Assembly (NCBI RefSeq): GCF_008704555.1
Contig: NZ_CP023702.1
Location: forward strand, 5,122,001-5,186,000
Reading direction: 5' to 3'
DNA length: 64,000 bases
From: Streptomyces nitrosporeus
GTDB taxonomy: Bacteria > Actinomycetota > Actinomycetes > Streptomycetales > Streptomycetaceae
This document shows positions 15,757-23,960 of this stretch, piece by piece; within the stretch, counting starts at the first letter, position 1; each line of letters begins with the position of its first letter. Under the pieces are notes generated by a model. It did not search any database, was not told where the DNA came from, and saw only the letters and a list, made by a program, of their open reading frames with translations. Both the position numbers and the translations under genes were made by a program.

Positions 15757-17105
15757 CCGAGGCACCCCGAAGCCAATTCCTCTCCCTGCACGTGCTGGAG
15801 ACATTGGTCGCGGTACTTCCTGTGCGCGACGAGAACGGCTCGCCCAAAAGCCTCGTCTATGGCGGCGTAGAACGTCATATGATCACAAGTCAGGCGCGTC
15901 GCCGGGCCGAACGTGTCCACGCGCGCAACCGGGCGAACGCGGGCGTCGGTGCCCTGGCAGGCCGGAGTACGGGCCTCCGTACGCGCGAATGGGCCCTCAT
16001 CACCGCCAAGTCGCTGGAGGACGACCACGGCTGGGGCAGGGAAGAAGCCGTCGCCACCGCCCGTGCGGTCATCGAGGCCGTCGGCCTGAAGTTCGGTGAC
16101 CCCGCGAAGAAGACCGTGGCCCACCTGACCAAGGTGCTGCTCTTCGCCCCGTCCGACACCGGGACCCGGATCGCCGCTCACATCGACGAGCACGCGCAGG
16201 AACTGCGGGACTGGCGGGACGGCTACATCCGGATCCAGGAGGAGACCAGGAAGAAGACGGCCCGCAAGGGCGGCCGGAAGACCGTCCCGGACACGGAGTC
16301 CGTCCAGGAGGGAGCGGAGGGAGCAGCCGAGGCGTCACCGCCGCCGCTGCCCAAACGGCACCGTGACGCGGTGCTGTCCGCCATCGCACCGCGCGACGCC
16401 ATCGACATCGCGCTCTACGGCCGCTTCCTCGCGGAGATCGCGGACTCGCCGAACGTGGACGGTGCTGTGCAGAGCAGCCACGCCTTCACCGTCCAGCAGG
16501 CGGAGCAGGTGGACGATTTCTACGCCGCGGCGGACGACGCCAAACTGCACCGCAAACGGAACGCCCTGGACTTCCTCGACTCCGCGGACGACGCCGGAGC
16601 CGGTATGACCGGCTACCAGTCGCTCATCTCCGGTACCTTCTACCGGCACGCCGTCCTGGACCGCACCCAGCTGTACGCCAATCTCCGCGCGGCCGGGATG
16701 GCCGAGGAGGAGGCGGCGCGCACGGTGGTCGATGCCGAGAAGGAGTTCGTCAACGCCTTCGTCGAAGCCTTCCCCGAGGCGAAGAAGAACTCGACGGCCT
16801 CCACCGGCTCGCTGCCCGCGCTGGTTCTCGCCTTCGAGGGCGAGCGTCCCTACAACTACGCCGCCGCCTTCCAGCTCCCGGTCGACGAAAGCCCGGTCAG
16901 CGCGGGCGGGGAGGGGCCCGCCGGCCCCGCGGCCGTCCGCAGGCTGCTGGAACACCACGCCTTCGTCAGCGCCCGCCGCCCTGACCTGAAGTCCGCCCGG
17001 GTGCTGACCTACGACCCGCGGATCGACGCCGTACTCAGGGAGTTCGAGGTCGCGAGCAGTACCTGCGTGAAGCCGGTGGCGGCGATCGAGGAGCTGACGC
17101 GGTGA
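15753..17105 (+). CDS. casC: Type I-E Cascade backbone Cas7e/Cse4
   Basis: Backbone subunit that coats the guide RNA. The N-terminus FLSLHVLETLVAVLPVRDEN followed by GSPKSLVYGGVERHMITSQA is the classic Cas7e signature. At 450 residues it is longer than the usual 360-380. Part of the excess is a Lys/Arg then Glu/Ala/Pro-rich insert at about residues 160-200 (TRKKTARKGGRKTVPD onward). The late block NYAAAFQLPVDESPVS is also typical. The GTG start at 15753 overlaps the casB stop (GTGA). The insert would lie on the backbone surface and could be a partner contact, which is inference. Confidence 0.9.
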   Translation: MTEAPRSQFLSLHVLETLVAVLPVRDENGSPKSLVYGGVERHMITSQARRRAERVHARNRANAGVGALAGRSTGLRTREWALITAKSLEDDHGWGREEAVATARAVIEAVGLKFGDPAKKTVAHLTKVLLFAPSDTGTRIAAHIDEHAQELRDWRDGYIRIQEETRKKTARKGGRKTVPDTESVQEGAEGAAEASPPPLPKRHRDAVLSAIAPRDAIDIALYGRFLAEIADSPNVDGAVQSSHAFTVQQAEQVDDFYAAADDAKLHRKRNALDFLDSADDAGAGMTGYQSLISGTFYRHAVLDRTQLYANLRAAGMAEEEAARTVVDAEKEFVNAFVEAFPEAKKNSTASTGSLPALVLAFEGERPYNYAAAFQLPVDESPVSAGGEGPAGPAAVRRLLEHHAFVSARRPDLKSARVLTYDPRIDAVLREFEVASSTCVKPVAAIEELTR

Positions 17106-17977
17106 GCCACGTGCTGCTCATCCGGCTGGCCGCCCCCCTCCAGTCCTGGGGGCTGGCCGGCCGTTTCTGGCAGCGCGACACGCACAGCAGGCCCACCAAG
17201 TCAGGTGTGATCGGACTGTGCGCCGCCGCGCTCGGCCTGCCGCGCGAACCACCGGCGGACGGTCCCGGAGAGGACCCGCTGGCCGAACTGGCCCCACTGC
17301 TCTTCGGCGTACGGGCCGACCACCCCGGAAAGCCGGTGCGTGACTACCACACCGTGGGCGCGGGCCGGTATCCGCTGCGCCCGCGCGACCTCGTCACCGA
17401 CCACCGGCGCGCCGCGGCGGCGGCCGCGAAGGTGGACACGGGCACCGGGGAGACCTTTGGCCACCACGAACTCGCCGACTGGTACGGGGCGCCGAAGAGG
17501 ATCACCGCAGACCCGCTCTCCGGCACACTCGTCTCCGCCGAGATACGCAGGAACGCGCTGGTCAGCGAACGCTGGTACCTGGCCGACGCGGCGTTCCTGG
17601 TGGGTCTGCAGCACACCGACCAGGCTCTGCTGGAGCGGATCGCCCATGCCCTGGAGCACCCGAAGCGCCTCCTGTGGCTCGGACGGAAATCCTGCCCGCC
17701 CTCCGGGCAACTGGACCTCGGCGTACACCCCGGCACCCTTGCCGAGGTGTTCGCGTCCAAGGCACTGCTGCCCCGGCTGCCGGAGGAGTCACCCCGCACG
17801 CGAGGCGGCCGGCCCTGGGCGTGGATCGAGAGCCGTCTCCCGGTACCCGGCACCGGCCCGGTCATGGACCAGCCGGTGGGCTTCCACGCCACGGGACCCG
17901 AGCACGCTCCACGCTGGGAGACCAGGACCCGTGTCACCATCGACCCGCACGCCCGCGATTGGAACATCATCCTGTGA
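17102..17977 (+). CDS. casD: Type I-E Cascade subunit Cas5e
   Basis: A 291-residue protein starting SHVLLIRLAAPLQSWG, the diagnostic Cas5 N-terminus, followed by RPTKSGVIGLCAAALG. Cas5e binds the 5' handle of the guide and caps the backbone next to the large subunit. YHTVGAGRYPLRPRD is also family-like, and RTRVTIDPHARDWNIIL closes the protein. It is somewhat longer than the typical 225-250 residues. The GTG start overlaps casC by four bases. Confidence 0.9.
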   Translation: MSHVLLIRLAAPLQSWGLAGRFWQRDTHSRPTKSGVIGLCAAALGLPREPPADGPGEDPLAELAPLLFGVRADHPGKPVRDYHTVGAGRYPLRPRDLVTDHRRAAAAAAKVDTGTGETFGHHELADWYGAPKRITADPLSGTLVSAEIRRNALVSERWYLADAAFLVGLQHTDQALLERIAHALEHPKRLLWLGRKSCPPSGQLDLGVHPGTLAEVFASKALLPRLPEESPRTRGGRPWAWIESRLPVPGTGPVMDQPVGFHATGPEHAPRWETRTRVTIDPHARDWNIIL

Positions 17978-18696
17978 CAGCGCCCCGTGCCACGGCTGCC
18001 AGGTTCGTCGCCACACAGACCCTGCTGACCCTCGACGCCAGACACCCTTACGTCGCCAAGTCGCTGATCGACGCCCAGGACATGCACCGGAACGTGATGA
18101 GCGGTTTCCGGGGCTGGGTCGACGACGGCAGCCGAGACGCCCGTGCCCAGATGGGCGTGCTGTCCGCCTGGACCCTCGACCTGCGCGAGGCCCGCCTCTC
18201 ACTCGTCGTGCAGTCACGGGTGCCCGGCGACTGGAACCTTCTTCCCAGGGCGGCCTTGGTGGAGGAGCCCGAGACCCTGACCCTCGACCGCACCTTCGGC
18301 GTGGGGGACGTCGTCGACTTCCGTACGGTCGTCAACCCCGTGTACAGCCGTCCACCCGCACCGGGCGCCACGGAGAGGACCCGAGGCCAACGGGTCGCCC
18401 ACACGCGGCCCGACCATGTGAAGGCGTGGTTCGTCCGGCGCCTCCAGCCACCGCATGAAGCCGTCGGCTCCCCCGGCGGCCCGGCCCGCCTGGGCGCCGA
18501 CGCCCACGCCGACGACCTGGCCGTCCGGATGCTTCCCCGGATCTCCAGCCCCGCCTCGCACAAAGGGCTCCGTCTCGTCCGGGCGGAGATCCGGGGCAAG
18601 CTGACCGTGACAGCCCCGGACACCTTCGTCGACGTCCTCACCAACGGTCTCGGGCACGGGCGGGCCTATGGCTGCGGTCTGCTCCTGGTGCGTTGA
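17974..18696 (+). CDS. casE: Guide-RNA processing endoribonuclease Cas6e/Cse3
   Basis: A 240-residue RAMP protein that cleaves repeat hairpins and stays bound to the 3' end. QDMHRNVMSGF carries the conserved His (about residue 38) in the position of the catalytic His of Cas6e. The C-terminal glycine-rich loop is GLGHGRAYGCGLLLV, intact apart from conservative changes. An intact Cas6e suggests that a guide RNA is still processed here even though the only visible array has a single spacer. GTG at 17974 overlaps casD (GTGA). A terminator follows. Confidence 0.9.
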   Translation: MTAPRATAARFVATQTLLTLDARHPYVAKSLIDAQDMHRNVMSGFRGWVDDGSRDARAQMGVLSAWTLDLREARLSLVVQSRVPGDWNLLPRAALVEEPETLTLDRTFGVGDVVDFRTVVNPVYSRPPAPGATERTRGQRVAHTRPDHVKAWFVRRLQPPHEAVGSPGGPARLGADAHADDLAVRMLPRISSPASHKGLRLVRAEIRGKLTVTAPDTFVDVLTNGLGHGRAYGCGLLLVR

Positions 18697-18700
18697 CGGC

Positions 18701-18729
18701 GAAGGGCGGGCGGAGCGCAGCCGCCCTTC
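18701..18729 (+). terminator. cas operon terminator
   Basis: GAAGGGCGG (18701-18709) pairs with CCGCCCTTC (18721-18729) over an 11-nt loop, five bases after the casE stop. Confidence 0.75.
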
Positions 18730-18772
18730 CCGTTTCTCCGCGGGCCTCGGCGCGGACGGAAGGGCAAGGGGC

Positions 18773-18815
18773 AGGGCCTGAGGCATAGAGCTCCAGGCGC
18801 TTGGCCTCAGGCCCT
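18773..18815. terminator. 12-bp perfect hairpin between cas operon and tRNA
   Basis: AGGGCCTGAGGC (18773-18784) pairs with GCCTCAGGCCCT (18804-18815) with a 19-nt loop. It may be a second, bidirectional terminator. Its purpose is unclear because each flanking unit already has its own hairpin. Confidence 0.55.
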
Positions 18816-18840
18816 CGACCGGGCGGTGCACGCGGTGCCC

Positions 18841-18878
18841 GGCATCTGTTCCACTCTGCTCTTTCCAGGTCAGATGCC
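18841..18878 (-). terminator. tRNA-Arg terminator
   Basis: GGCATCTG (18841-18848) and CAGATGCC (18871-18878) form a perfect 8-bp stem five bases past the tRNA 3' end on the minus strand. Confidence 0.6.
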
Positions 18879-18883
18879 TTGTG

Positions 18884-18956
18884 CGCCCCCGGCAGGACTC
18901 GAACCTGCGGCCAAGCGCTTAGAAGGCGCCTGCTCTATCCACTGAGCTACGGGGGC
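18884..18956 (-). tRNA. tRNA-Arg (anticodon UCU)
   Basis: A 73-nt cloverleaf on the minus strand. The acceptor stem GCCCCCG pairs with CGGGGGC, followed by discriminator G; CCA is not encoded. Other elements are the D arm GCTCAGTGGATAGAGC, anticodon loop CTTCTAA with anticodon TCT, and the T arm with GGTTCGAGTCC. It reads AGA and by wobble AGG, the rarest Arg codons in this genome. It lies 190 bp downstream of casE. tRNA genes are common integration sites, but I see no duplicated 3' end at the other side of the island. Confidence 0.95.
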
Positions 18957-19275
18957 CGGTGTGGGCCTCGTCGGCCGCGGAAGGCGCTGATTCAAGCCAT
19001 CCGTGACCTTGCCGGGACAAGGATAGGGCTCCTGCTGCCCTGCCCCGGTTGCTTCACCTGCGTGGCACGATGTGGAGGTTCGGTGAAGCGAACCGATAAT
19101 CCCAGGTGGGCCCCGATCGTGCATCGCTTTTCGCGCCCTACGCGCCGGGTGTTGTGCACTCGTTATGCCTGCGCCCCACTCGTCCCCTCTGTCCACCGGG
19201 GTGGAACCGCCGCGCAGAGAGGTCTATACGCTTCAAAAAGACACCAAAATTGGGCATTCTTCCCATGTGGTAACC
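18957..19275. other. Intergenic region, no gene seen
   Basis: This 319-bp stretch separates the minus-strand tRNA from the plus-strand GTPase gene and must hold both promoters. Around 19228-19260 it is unusually AT-rich (TATACGCTTCAAAAAGACACC and following), which suits the GTPase promoter. No confident -35/-10 pair or protein-coding frame is visible. Confidence 0.4.
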
Positions 19276-20919
19276 ATGGATGTACGGCCCCAGCTCATCG
19301 ACGCACTCACCGCCCTGCGCGACCGTGTCGCTGCCGTGCGTCTCCCGCTGCCGCTCCCCGGGGTCGAACGTGCCCGGCAGACGCGGAGCGAACTCCTCGC
19401 CCAGCTGGACGACTACCTCGTACCCCGGCTCAAGGACCCCGAGGCGCCCCTGCTCGTGGTGATCGGCGGATCGACCGGGGCCGGTAAGTCGACGCTCGTC
19501 AATTCGCTGGTGGGCTGCCGGGTCAGCGAGGCCGGGGTGCTGCGTCCGACGACGCGCACCCCGGTACTGGTGTGCCACCCCGACGACCACCACTGGTTCG
19601 CGGGGGCACGGGTACTGCCGCGCCTGACCCGGGTCTGGCTGCCGCCGGGGCAGACCCCCGACCCCGAAGGGCCCGACCCGCGCGGGGCCGGCGACGGTCA
19701 GGACGACACCGTGCTGCGGGTCGAGACCGCGGCCACACTGCCCCGGGGCCTCGCCCTCCTGGACGCCCCGGACATCGACTCGCTCGTCGTACGCAACCGG
19801 GCCCTGGCCGCCGAACTCATCTGCGCCGCCGACGTATGGGTCCTGGTGACGACCGCGTCCCGGTACGCGGACGCGGTGCCCTGGCACATGCTGCGCACCG
19901 CCAAGGAGTACGACGCCTGTCTGGTCACCGTCCTGGACCGGGTACCGCACCAGGTCGTCACCGAGGTGTCCCGGCAGTACGCCGCTCTGCTCACCCGGGC
20001 CGGCCTCGGCGGCGTACCCCGGTTCACCATCCCCGAACTCCCGGAGTCCACGGGCGACGGCAGCGGACTGCTGCCCGCCACCGCCGTCGCCCCGCTGCGC
20101 GCCTGGCTCACCCACCGGGCCCAGGACCCGGCGGCCCGGCAGCAGGCCGTCGGGCGGACCGCGTGCGGGGTGATCGACTCGCTCGACGTCCGGATGCCCG
20201 AGCTGGCCGGGGCCGTCTCGGCCCAGTACGCGGCGGCCGTACGGCTCACCGGCACCGTCGAGGACGCGTACGCCAAGGAGTCCTCACGGGTGCGGCGGCG
20301 GCTCGCGGACGGGGCCGTGCTCTCCGGGGCCGCCCGGACCCGGTGGCGCGGCTACCCGCTCTACAGCACCGCCGGCGAACTGCTGGACGCCCTCGTCGAG
20401 AGCCTGGTGACGCTGCTCCAGTGCTCGGTGGACGCCTCCGACGAGAAGATCCGCGCGACCTGGCGGCGCGACCCGGCGGCGGGCGGCCTCCGGTTCGAAC
20501 GCACCGGCCGTGAAGCCGGGGGGTGGGGCCCCGCCGAGGACGTCCAGGGCCGCATCGCCGTGGCCGTACGCCGCTGGCGCAGGGTCCTGGAGGAGCTGGC
20601 GGAGGAGGAGGCCCAGCTCCTCGAACGCAACGCCGCGCCCGACGCCGAGACGGTCGCCGCCCTCCTGGCCGCCGTGCTGCTCGGCGGGCGCCGGGCACGC
20701 GGCGCGGGGGAGCAGCTCGCCGAACGCATCGGCGCCCAGGGCGCGGTACGGCTGCGGGACAAGGGAGGGGCACTGCTCACCGCCTGTCTCGACCAGGTGC
20801 TGCACGGCGAACGCGACCGGCGGCTCACCCCGCTGGACGCCCTGGAAGTGGCCCCGGAACCGCAGGCGGAGCTGATCGCCGCGCTGTCCGTACTGCAGAG
20901 GGAGAGGAGCCGGCGATGA
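19276..20919 (+). CDS. Dynamin-like/YfjP-type GTPase, first of pair
   Basis: A 547-residue GTPase. Walker A (G1) is GGSTGAGKSTLVNSL at about residue 70; after it come VLRPTTRT (G2-like) and LLDAPDIDSL (G3, about residue 160). VLDRVP and other parts of the C-terminal region are helical and Arg/Glu-rich. There is no transmembrane segment. The second GTPase gene overlaps it by four bases (ATGA), so the two are probably made together and may form a heteromer. In Streptomyces this pair lies next to ssbB. The function is not known to me. The ATG at 19276 is chosen; GTG 19267 is in frame and possible. Confidence 0.8.
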   Translation: MDVRPQLIDALTALRDRVAAVRLPLPLPGVERARQTRSELLAQLDDYLVPRLKDPEAPLLVVIGGSTGAGKSTLVNSLVGCRVSEAGVLRPTTRTPVLVCHPDDHHWFAGARVLPRLTRVWLPPGQTPDPEGPDPRGAGDGQDDTVLRVETAATLPRGLALLDAPDIDSLVVRNRALAAELICAADVWVLVTTASRYADAVPWHMLRTAKEYDACLVTVLDRVPHQVVTEVSRQYAALLTRAGLGGVPRFTIPELPESTGDGSGLLPATAVAPLRAWLTHRAQDPAARQQAVGRTACGVIDSLDVRMPELAGAVSAQYAAAVRLTGTVEDAYAKESSRVRRRLADGAVLSGAARTRWRGYPLYSTAGELLDALVESLVTLLQCSVDASDEKIRATWRRDPAAGGLRFERTGREAGGWGPAEDVQGRIAVAVRRWRRVLEELAEEEAQLLERNAAPDAETVAALLAAVLLGGRRARGAGEQLAERIGAQGAVRLRDKGGALLTACLDQVLHGERDRRLTPLDALEVAPEPQAELIAALSVLQRERSRR

Positions 20920-23219
20920 CCGCCGTCACCGACGAGGACCAGGATCAGGACCGTGGCCGGGGGTACGGGCGGGAACCCCGGCACGGAAAGCGGGCGGAGG
21001 CCGCCGAACGGCACTGGGACGACGGGCTGATCGCCCGCCGGGCCGTCGGGGCCGTGGCGGACGGCACGGTGGCGCGGTCCGCCCCGGACACCGCTGCCCG
21101 GCCGCAGACCGAGGCGTACGGCCTGCGGAGCGGCCCGCTCCGGCCCCGGCTGGACGCCCTGCGCGAACTGCTCGGGCTGTCCAGGGCCCGGCTCGACGGG
21201 GACACCCTCAACGAGGCGGGACGGGTGCTCGACGAGGCGTCCGCACGGCAGCGCCTCTCGTCACGGCACACCGTCGTCGCCATCGCCGGGGCGACCGGCA
21301 GCGGGAAGTCGACCCTCTTCAACACCCTGGCCTGCTCCCAGATCTCCGAGACCGGGCTGCGCCGCCCGACCACCTCCTCCCCGATCGCGTGCAGCTGGAC
21401 CGACGGGGCCGCGGGGCTGCTGGACCGGCTGGCCATCCCGGGCCGGCTCAGGCGCCGGCCCGTGCTGGGAGGCGCGCAGGGCGACGAACCCCTGGACGGG
21501 CTGGTGCTGGTGGACCTGCCCGACCACGATTCGGCGGCCACCGGCCACCGGGACGAGGTGGACCGGGTGCTGGCCCTGGTCGACGCGGTGATCTGGGTCG
21601 TCGACCCGGAGAAGTACGCCGACGCGGCCCTGCACGAGCGGTACCTGAAGCCGCTCGCCGGCCACGCGGAGGTCACCTTCGTCGTCCTCAACCAGATCGA
21701 CCGGCTGCCCGGCGAGGCCCGGGACCTCGTCCTGGACGACCTGCGGCGGCTCCTCGACGAGGACGGCATGGCGGTCGGCGAGCACGGCGAGCCGGGCGCC
21801 ACCGTCATGGCCCTGTCCGCGCTGACCGGCGAAGGCGTCGGCGACCTGCGGGAACTGCTCGGCCGGTTCGTCCAGGACCGTACGGCCGCTGCACGCAGAC
21901 TCTCCGCCGACGTGGACGCGGCGGCGGCCAGGCTCCGGCCCGTGTACGTCGGCGAGGGACGGCCCGGACTGGGGGAGCGGGCCCGCGACGAGTTCACCGG
22001 CCGGCTGGCGGACGCCGTGGGCGCGGCGGCGGCCGGGGAGGCGGCCGAGCGCGAATGGCGCAGGAACGCGGGCCGGGCGTGCGGGACACCGTGGCTGCGG
22101 CTGTGGCGCTGGTACGAGTCCACCCGGCAGCTCGGCGGCGGACTCGACCTGATGGCACAGGCGCTCGCGCCGCCGGAGGAGGAGCTCACCGCCCGCCAGC
22201 GGGTGGAGCAGGCCGTACGCAAGCTGGCGGACGACGCGACCGAGGGGCTGCCCGCGCCCTGGGCGCAGGCGGTCCGTGAGACGGCGGTGAACGGGGCGGA
22301 GGGGCTGCCCGAGGCGCTGGACGAGCTGTCGCGCCAGGTCCAGGCGGGCGGCGGGGGCGGAAAGGCGGCCGAGGAGCCGGAGGACACCGAGGACGCGGGC
22401 CGCGGCGAGAAGTCCGGGCGGGGCAAGGGCTCCGGGCGCGGCAAGCGCTTCCGGCGAGGCAAAGGCTCCGGGCGCGCGAAGAAGACCGGGGCGGGGCGGG
22501 CGGGCGGGAGCGGCGACGGGCTCGCGGGGGACGACGGGCTCGCGGGGGACGACGGGCACGCGGGGGACGACGGGCTCACGGGCGATGGCGGCGGGCGTAC
22601 GGGCGAGGGCAGGCGTGCGGATGACGGTGCCGGGGCCCCGTCCGGGCGGGGCGGGGCAGGCCGGGGCGCGTCCGGGGTGCGGGGTCCGGGAGCCCCGGCG
22701 GGCGGAGCGGCCGGCGGGGTCCATGTGAAGGGTGTGGCCGCCCGGGGCGTGCCCGGGGGCGGTGGGCCGGCCGCCGGGACGCCGGGGAGGAGCAGGACGC
22801 CCGGAAGGGCCGGCGGACCTGCGACGGGCTCACTCGGCGGACGCGTCGCCAAGCCCCCGCGTCCCAGGTGGTGGCCGGCCGCCGTGCTCACGCAGGCGTC
22901 CATGACGCTGCTTCAGGTCTTCGGCGGGCTGTGGCTGCTCGGTCAGATCATCGGGGTGCTCGAACCCGGCCTGATCGTCCCGGCGCTCCTCATGCTGGCC
23001 GGAGTCGTCGGCGGGCCCCTGGTCGAGTGGGCGTGCGCGGCTGCCGCGCGGGGGCCCGCGCGCCGGTACGGGCAGGAGGCCGAACGCCGGCTGCGGGAGG
23101 CGGCGGCGGGATGCGGCAGGGCCAGGGTCCTCGACCCGGTCGCCGCGGAACTGGCGCGCTACCGCGAGGTCAGGGAGCGGTACGCGGCGGTGACGGAGAT
23201 TTCCACAACCGGCCGGTAA
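20916..23219 (+). CDS. Membrane-anchored GTPase, second of pair
   Basis: A 767-residue protein. The GTPase domain has AIAGATGSGKSTLFNTL (G1, about residue 125), LRRPTTSSP (G2-like), VLVDLPDHDS (G3) and VVLNQIDRLP (G4-like). After the helical middle region comes a disordered block at about residues 490-640. It contains a Lys/Arg/Gly part (SGRGKGSGRGKRFRRGKG) and then repeats of GDDGLA, encoded by an 18-bp DNA repeat at about 22515-22590. The C-terminus has two hydrophobic segments (MTLLQVFGGLWLLGQIIGVL and LIVPALLMLAGVVGGPLVEW), so it is membrane bound. It overlaps the first GTPase gene (ATGA). Confidence 0.8.
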   Translation: MTAVTDEDQDQDRGRGYGREPRHGKRAEAAERHWDDGLIARRAVGAVADGTVARSAPDTAARPQTEAYGLRSGPLRPRLDALRELLGLSRARLDGDTLNEAGRVLDEASARQRLSSRHTVVAIAGATGSGKSTLFNTLACSQISETGLRRPTTSSPIACSWTDGAAGLLDRLAIPGRLRRRPVLGGAQGDEPLDGLVLVDLPDHDSAATGHRDEVDRVLALVDAVIWVVDPEKYADAALHERYLKPLAGHAEVTFVVLNQIDRLPGEARDLVLDDLRRLLDEDGMAVGEHGEPGATVMALSALTGEGVGDLRELLGRFVQDRTAAARRLSADVDAAAARLRPVYVGEGRPGLGERARDEFTGRLADAVGAAAAGEAAEREWRRNAGRACGTPWLRLWRWYESTRQLGGGLDLMAQALAPPEEELTARQRVEQAVRKLADDATEGLPAPWAQAVRETAVNGAEGLPEALDELSRQVQAGGGGGKAAEEPEDTEDAGRGEKSGRGKGSGRGKRFRRGKGSGRAKKTGAGRAGGSGDGLAGDDGLAGDDGHAGDDGLTGDGGGRTGEGRRADDGAGAPSGRGGAGRGASGVRGPGAPAGGAAGGVHVKGVAARGVPGGGGPAAGTPGRSRTPGRAGGPATGSLGGRVAKPPRPRWWPAAVLTQASMTLLQVFGGLWLLGQIIGVLEPGLIVPALLMLAGVVGGPLVEWACAAAARGPARRYGQEAERRLREAAAGCGRARVLDPVAAELARYREVRERYAAVTEISTTGR
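22513..22590. repeat. 18-bp coding tandem repeat (GDDG/HLAGDD)
   Basis: About four imperfect copies of an 18-bp unit close to GGGCTCGCGGGGGACGAC. It is in frame and encodes the acidic GDDGLA repeat of the membrane GTPase. Confidence 0.7.
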
Positions 23220-23240
23220 TCCACAGGCCCCGGCGCGTTC

Positions 23241-23269
23241 GCCGGTTCCCGTCCAGGATGGGAACCGGC
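23241..23269 (+). terminator. Terminator after GTPase pair
   Basis: GCCGGTTCCC (23241-23250) and GGGAACCGGC (23260-23269) form a perfect 10-bp stem with a 9-nt loop, 21 bp after the GTPase stop. It implies that ssbB has its own promoter. Confidence 0.7.
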
Positions 23270-23322
23270 CGTGGACACCGCGGCCGCACGGAGAACGACG
23301 GGGCACGGGGACGGGGACGGAA

Positions 23323-23772
23323 ATGAACGACACATGGGTGACGCTGGTGGGGAACGCCGCCACACCGGTGGACTTCCGGGAGGCGGCGACGGGCGCGACG
23401 GCCCGCTTCAGGATGGCGGTCACACCCCGGCGGTGGGACCGCGAGAAGCAGGCGTGGGCGGACGGGCACACCAGCTTCTACACGGTGTGGGCCTGGCGGA
23501 CCCTCGCGGCCAACCTCGCCGGGTCGGTCTCGGTCGGCGAACCCCTCGTCGTACACGGGCGTTTGAAGGTGCGCGAGGAACAACGCGACGGGACATGGAG
23601 GACGTCGGTGGACGTCGAGGCCGTCGCGGTGGGCCACGATCTGACCAGGGGGACGGCCGCCTTCCGTAGAGTGCTGAGAGCGGACCCCTCCCTCACAGCC
23701 CCGCAGGGGCGGCGGGAACCGGGGCGCACGGGGCGTCAGGAACCGGCCACAGTGCTCGCGCCGGTGTCCTGA
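23323..23772 (+). CDS. ssbB: Single-stranded DNA-binding protein SsbB
   Basis: A 149-residue OB-fold protein starting MNDTWVTLVGNAATPVDFRE, with FRMAVTPRRWDRE and SFYTVWAWRTLAANLAGSV. It lacks the acidic DDDIPF-like C-terminal tail of the replicative SSB; the end is AlaThrVal-rich (EPATVLAPVS). That fits the second Streptomyces SSB, which is linked to chromosome segregation during sporulation. The ATG has GGGGACGG close upstream. Adjacent genes are the two GTPases, which could also act in cell division, although this is only association. Confidence 0.85.
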   Translation: MNDTWVTLVGNAATPVDFREAATGATARFRMAVTPRRWDREKQAWADGHTSFYTVWAWRTLAANLAGSVSVGEPLVVHGRLKVREEQRDGTWRTSVDVEAVAVGHDLTRGTAAFRRVLRADPSLTAPQGRREPGRTGRQEPATVLAPVS

Positions 23773-23796
23773 ACAAGGGGGGCGCGCCGGAGTCGC

Positions 23797-23825
23797 GATA
23801 ACGATTCTGATTCGGAATGCTTATC
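23797..23825. promoter_or_regulatory. 29-bp imperfect palindrome, probable operator
   Basis: The pattern is GATAAnnATTCnGA-T-TCnGAATnnTTATC; 11 of 14 half-site positions are symmetric around 23811. It is strikingly AT-rich for this genome and lies 136 bp upstream of the surface-protein gene. The A/T-rich half-sites recall Fur-family boxes, but I cannot match it to a named consensus. Confidence 0.65.
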
Positions 23826-23960
23826 TGACGGTATCGCGGGGGACTCTTCTACGCTCCGTCCATACGATTCCTCAGTACTCATGCGGCACTTGAGTTTGCT
23901 GGCGAGGCACCTCCCACACGCGCACCACGTGCGTGAAGGTCTCGCCCGGAGGGGAATTCT

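Noticed and set aside
18773..18815. A further guide-like RNA from the 12-bp hairpin
   Set aside because: It has no I-E repeat core or handle and no partner at 61-bp spacing. A terminator is simpler.
22513..22590. 18-bp repeats as a non-coding array
   Set aside because: They continue the reading frame of the membrane GTPase and encode GDDGLA units.
19276..23772. GTPase pair and ssbB as part of the cas island
   Set aside because: They lie beyond the tRNA and are a conserved Streptomyces chromosomal block in their own right.
23797..23825. Identification of the palindrome as a Zur, DmdR or Fur box
   Set aside because: It is A/T-rich like such boxes but fits none of the consensus sequences I know closely enough.
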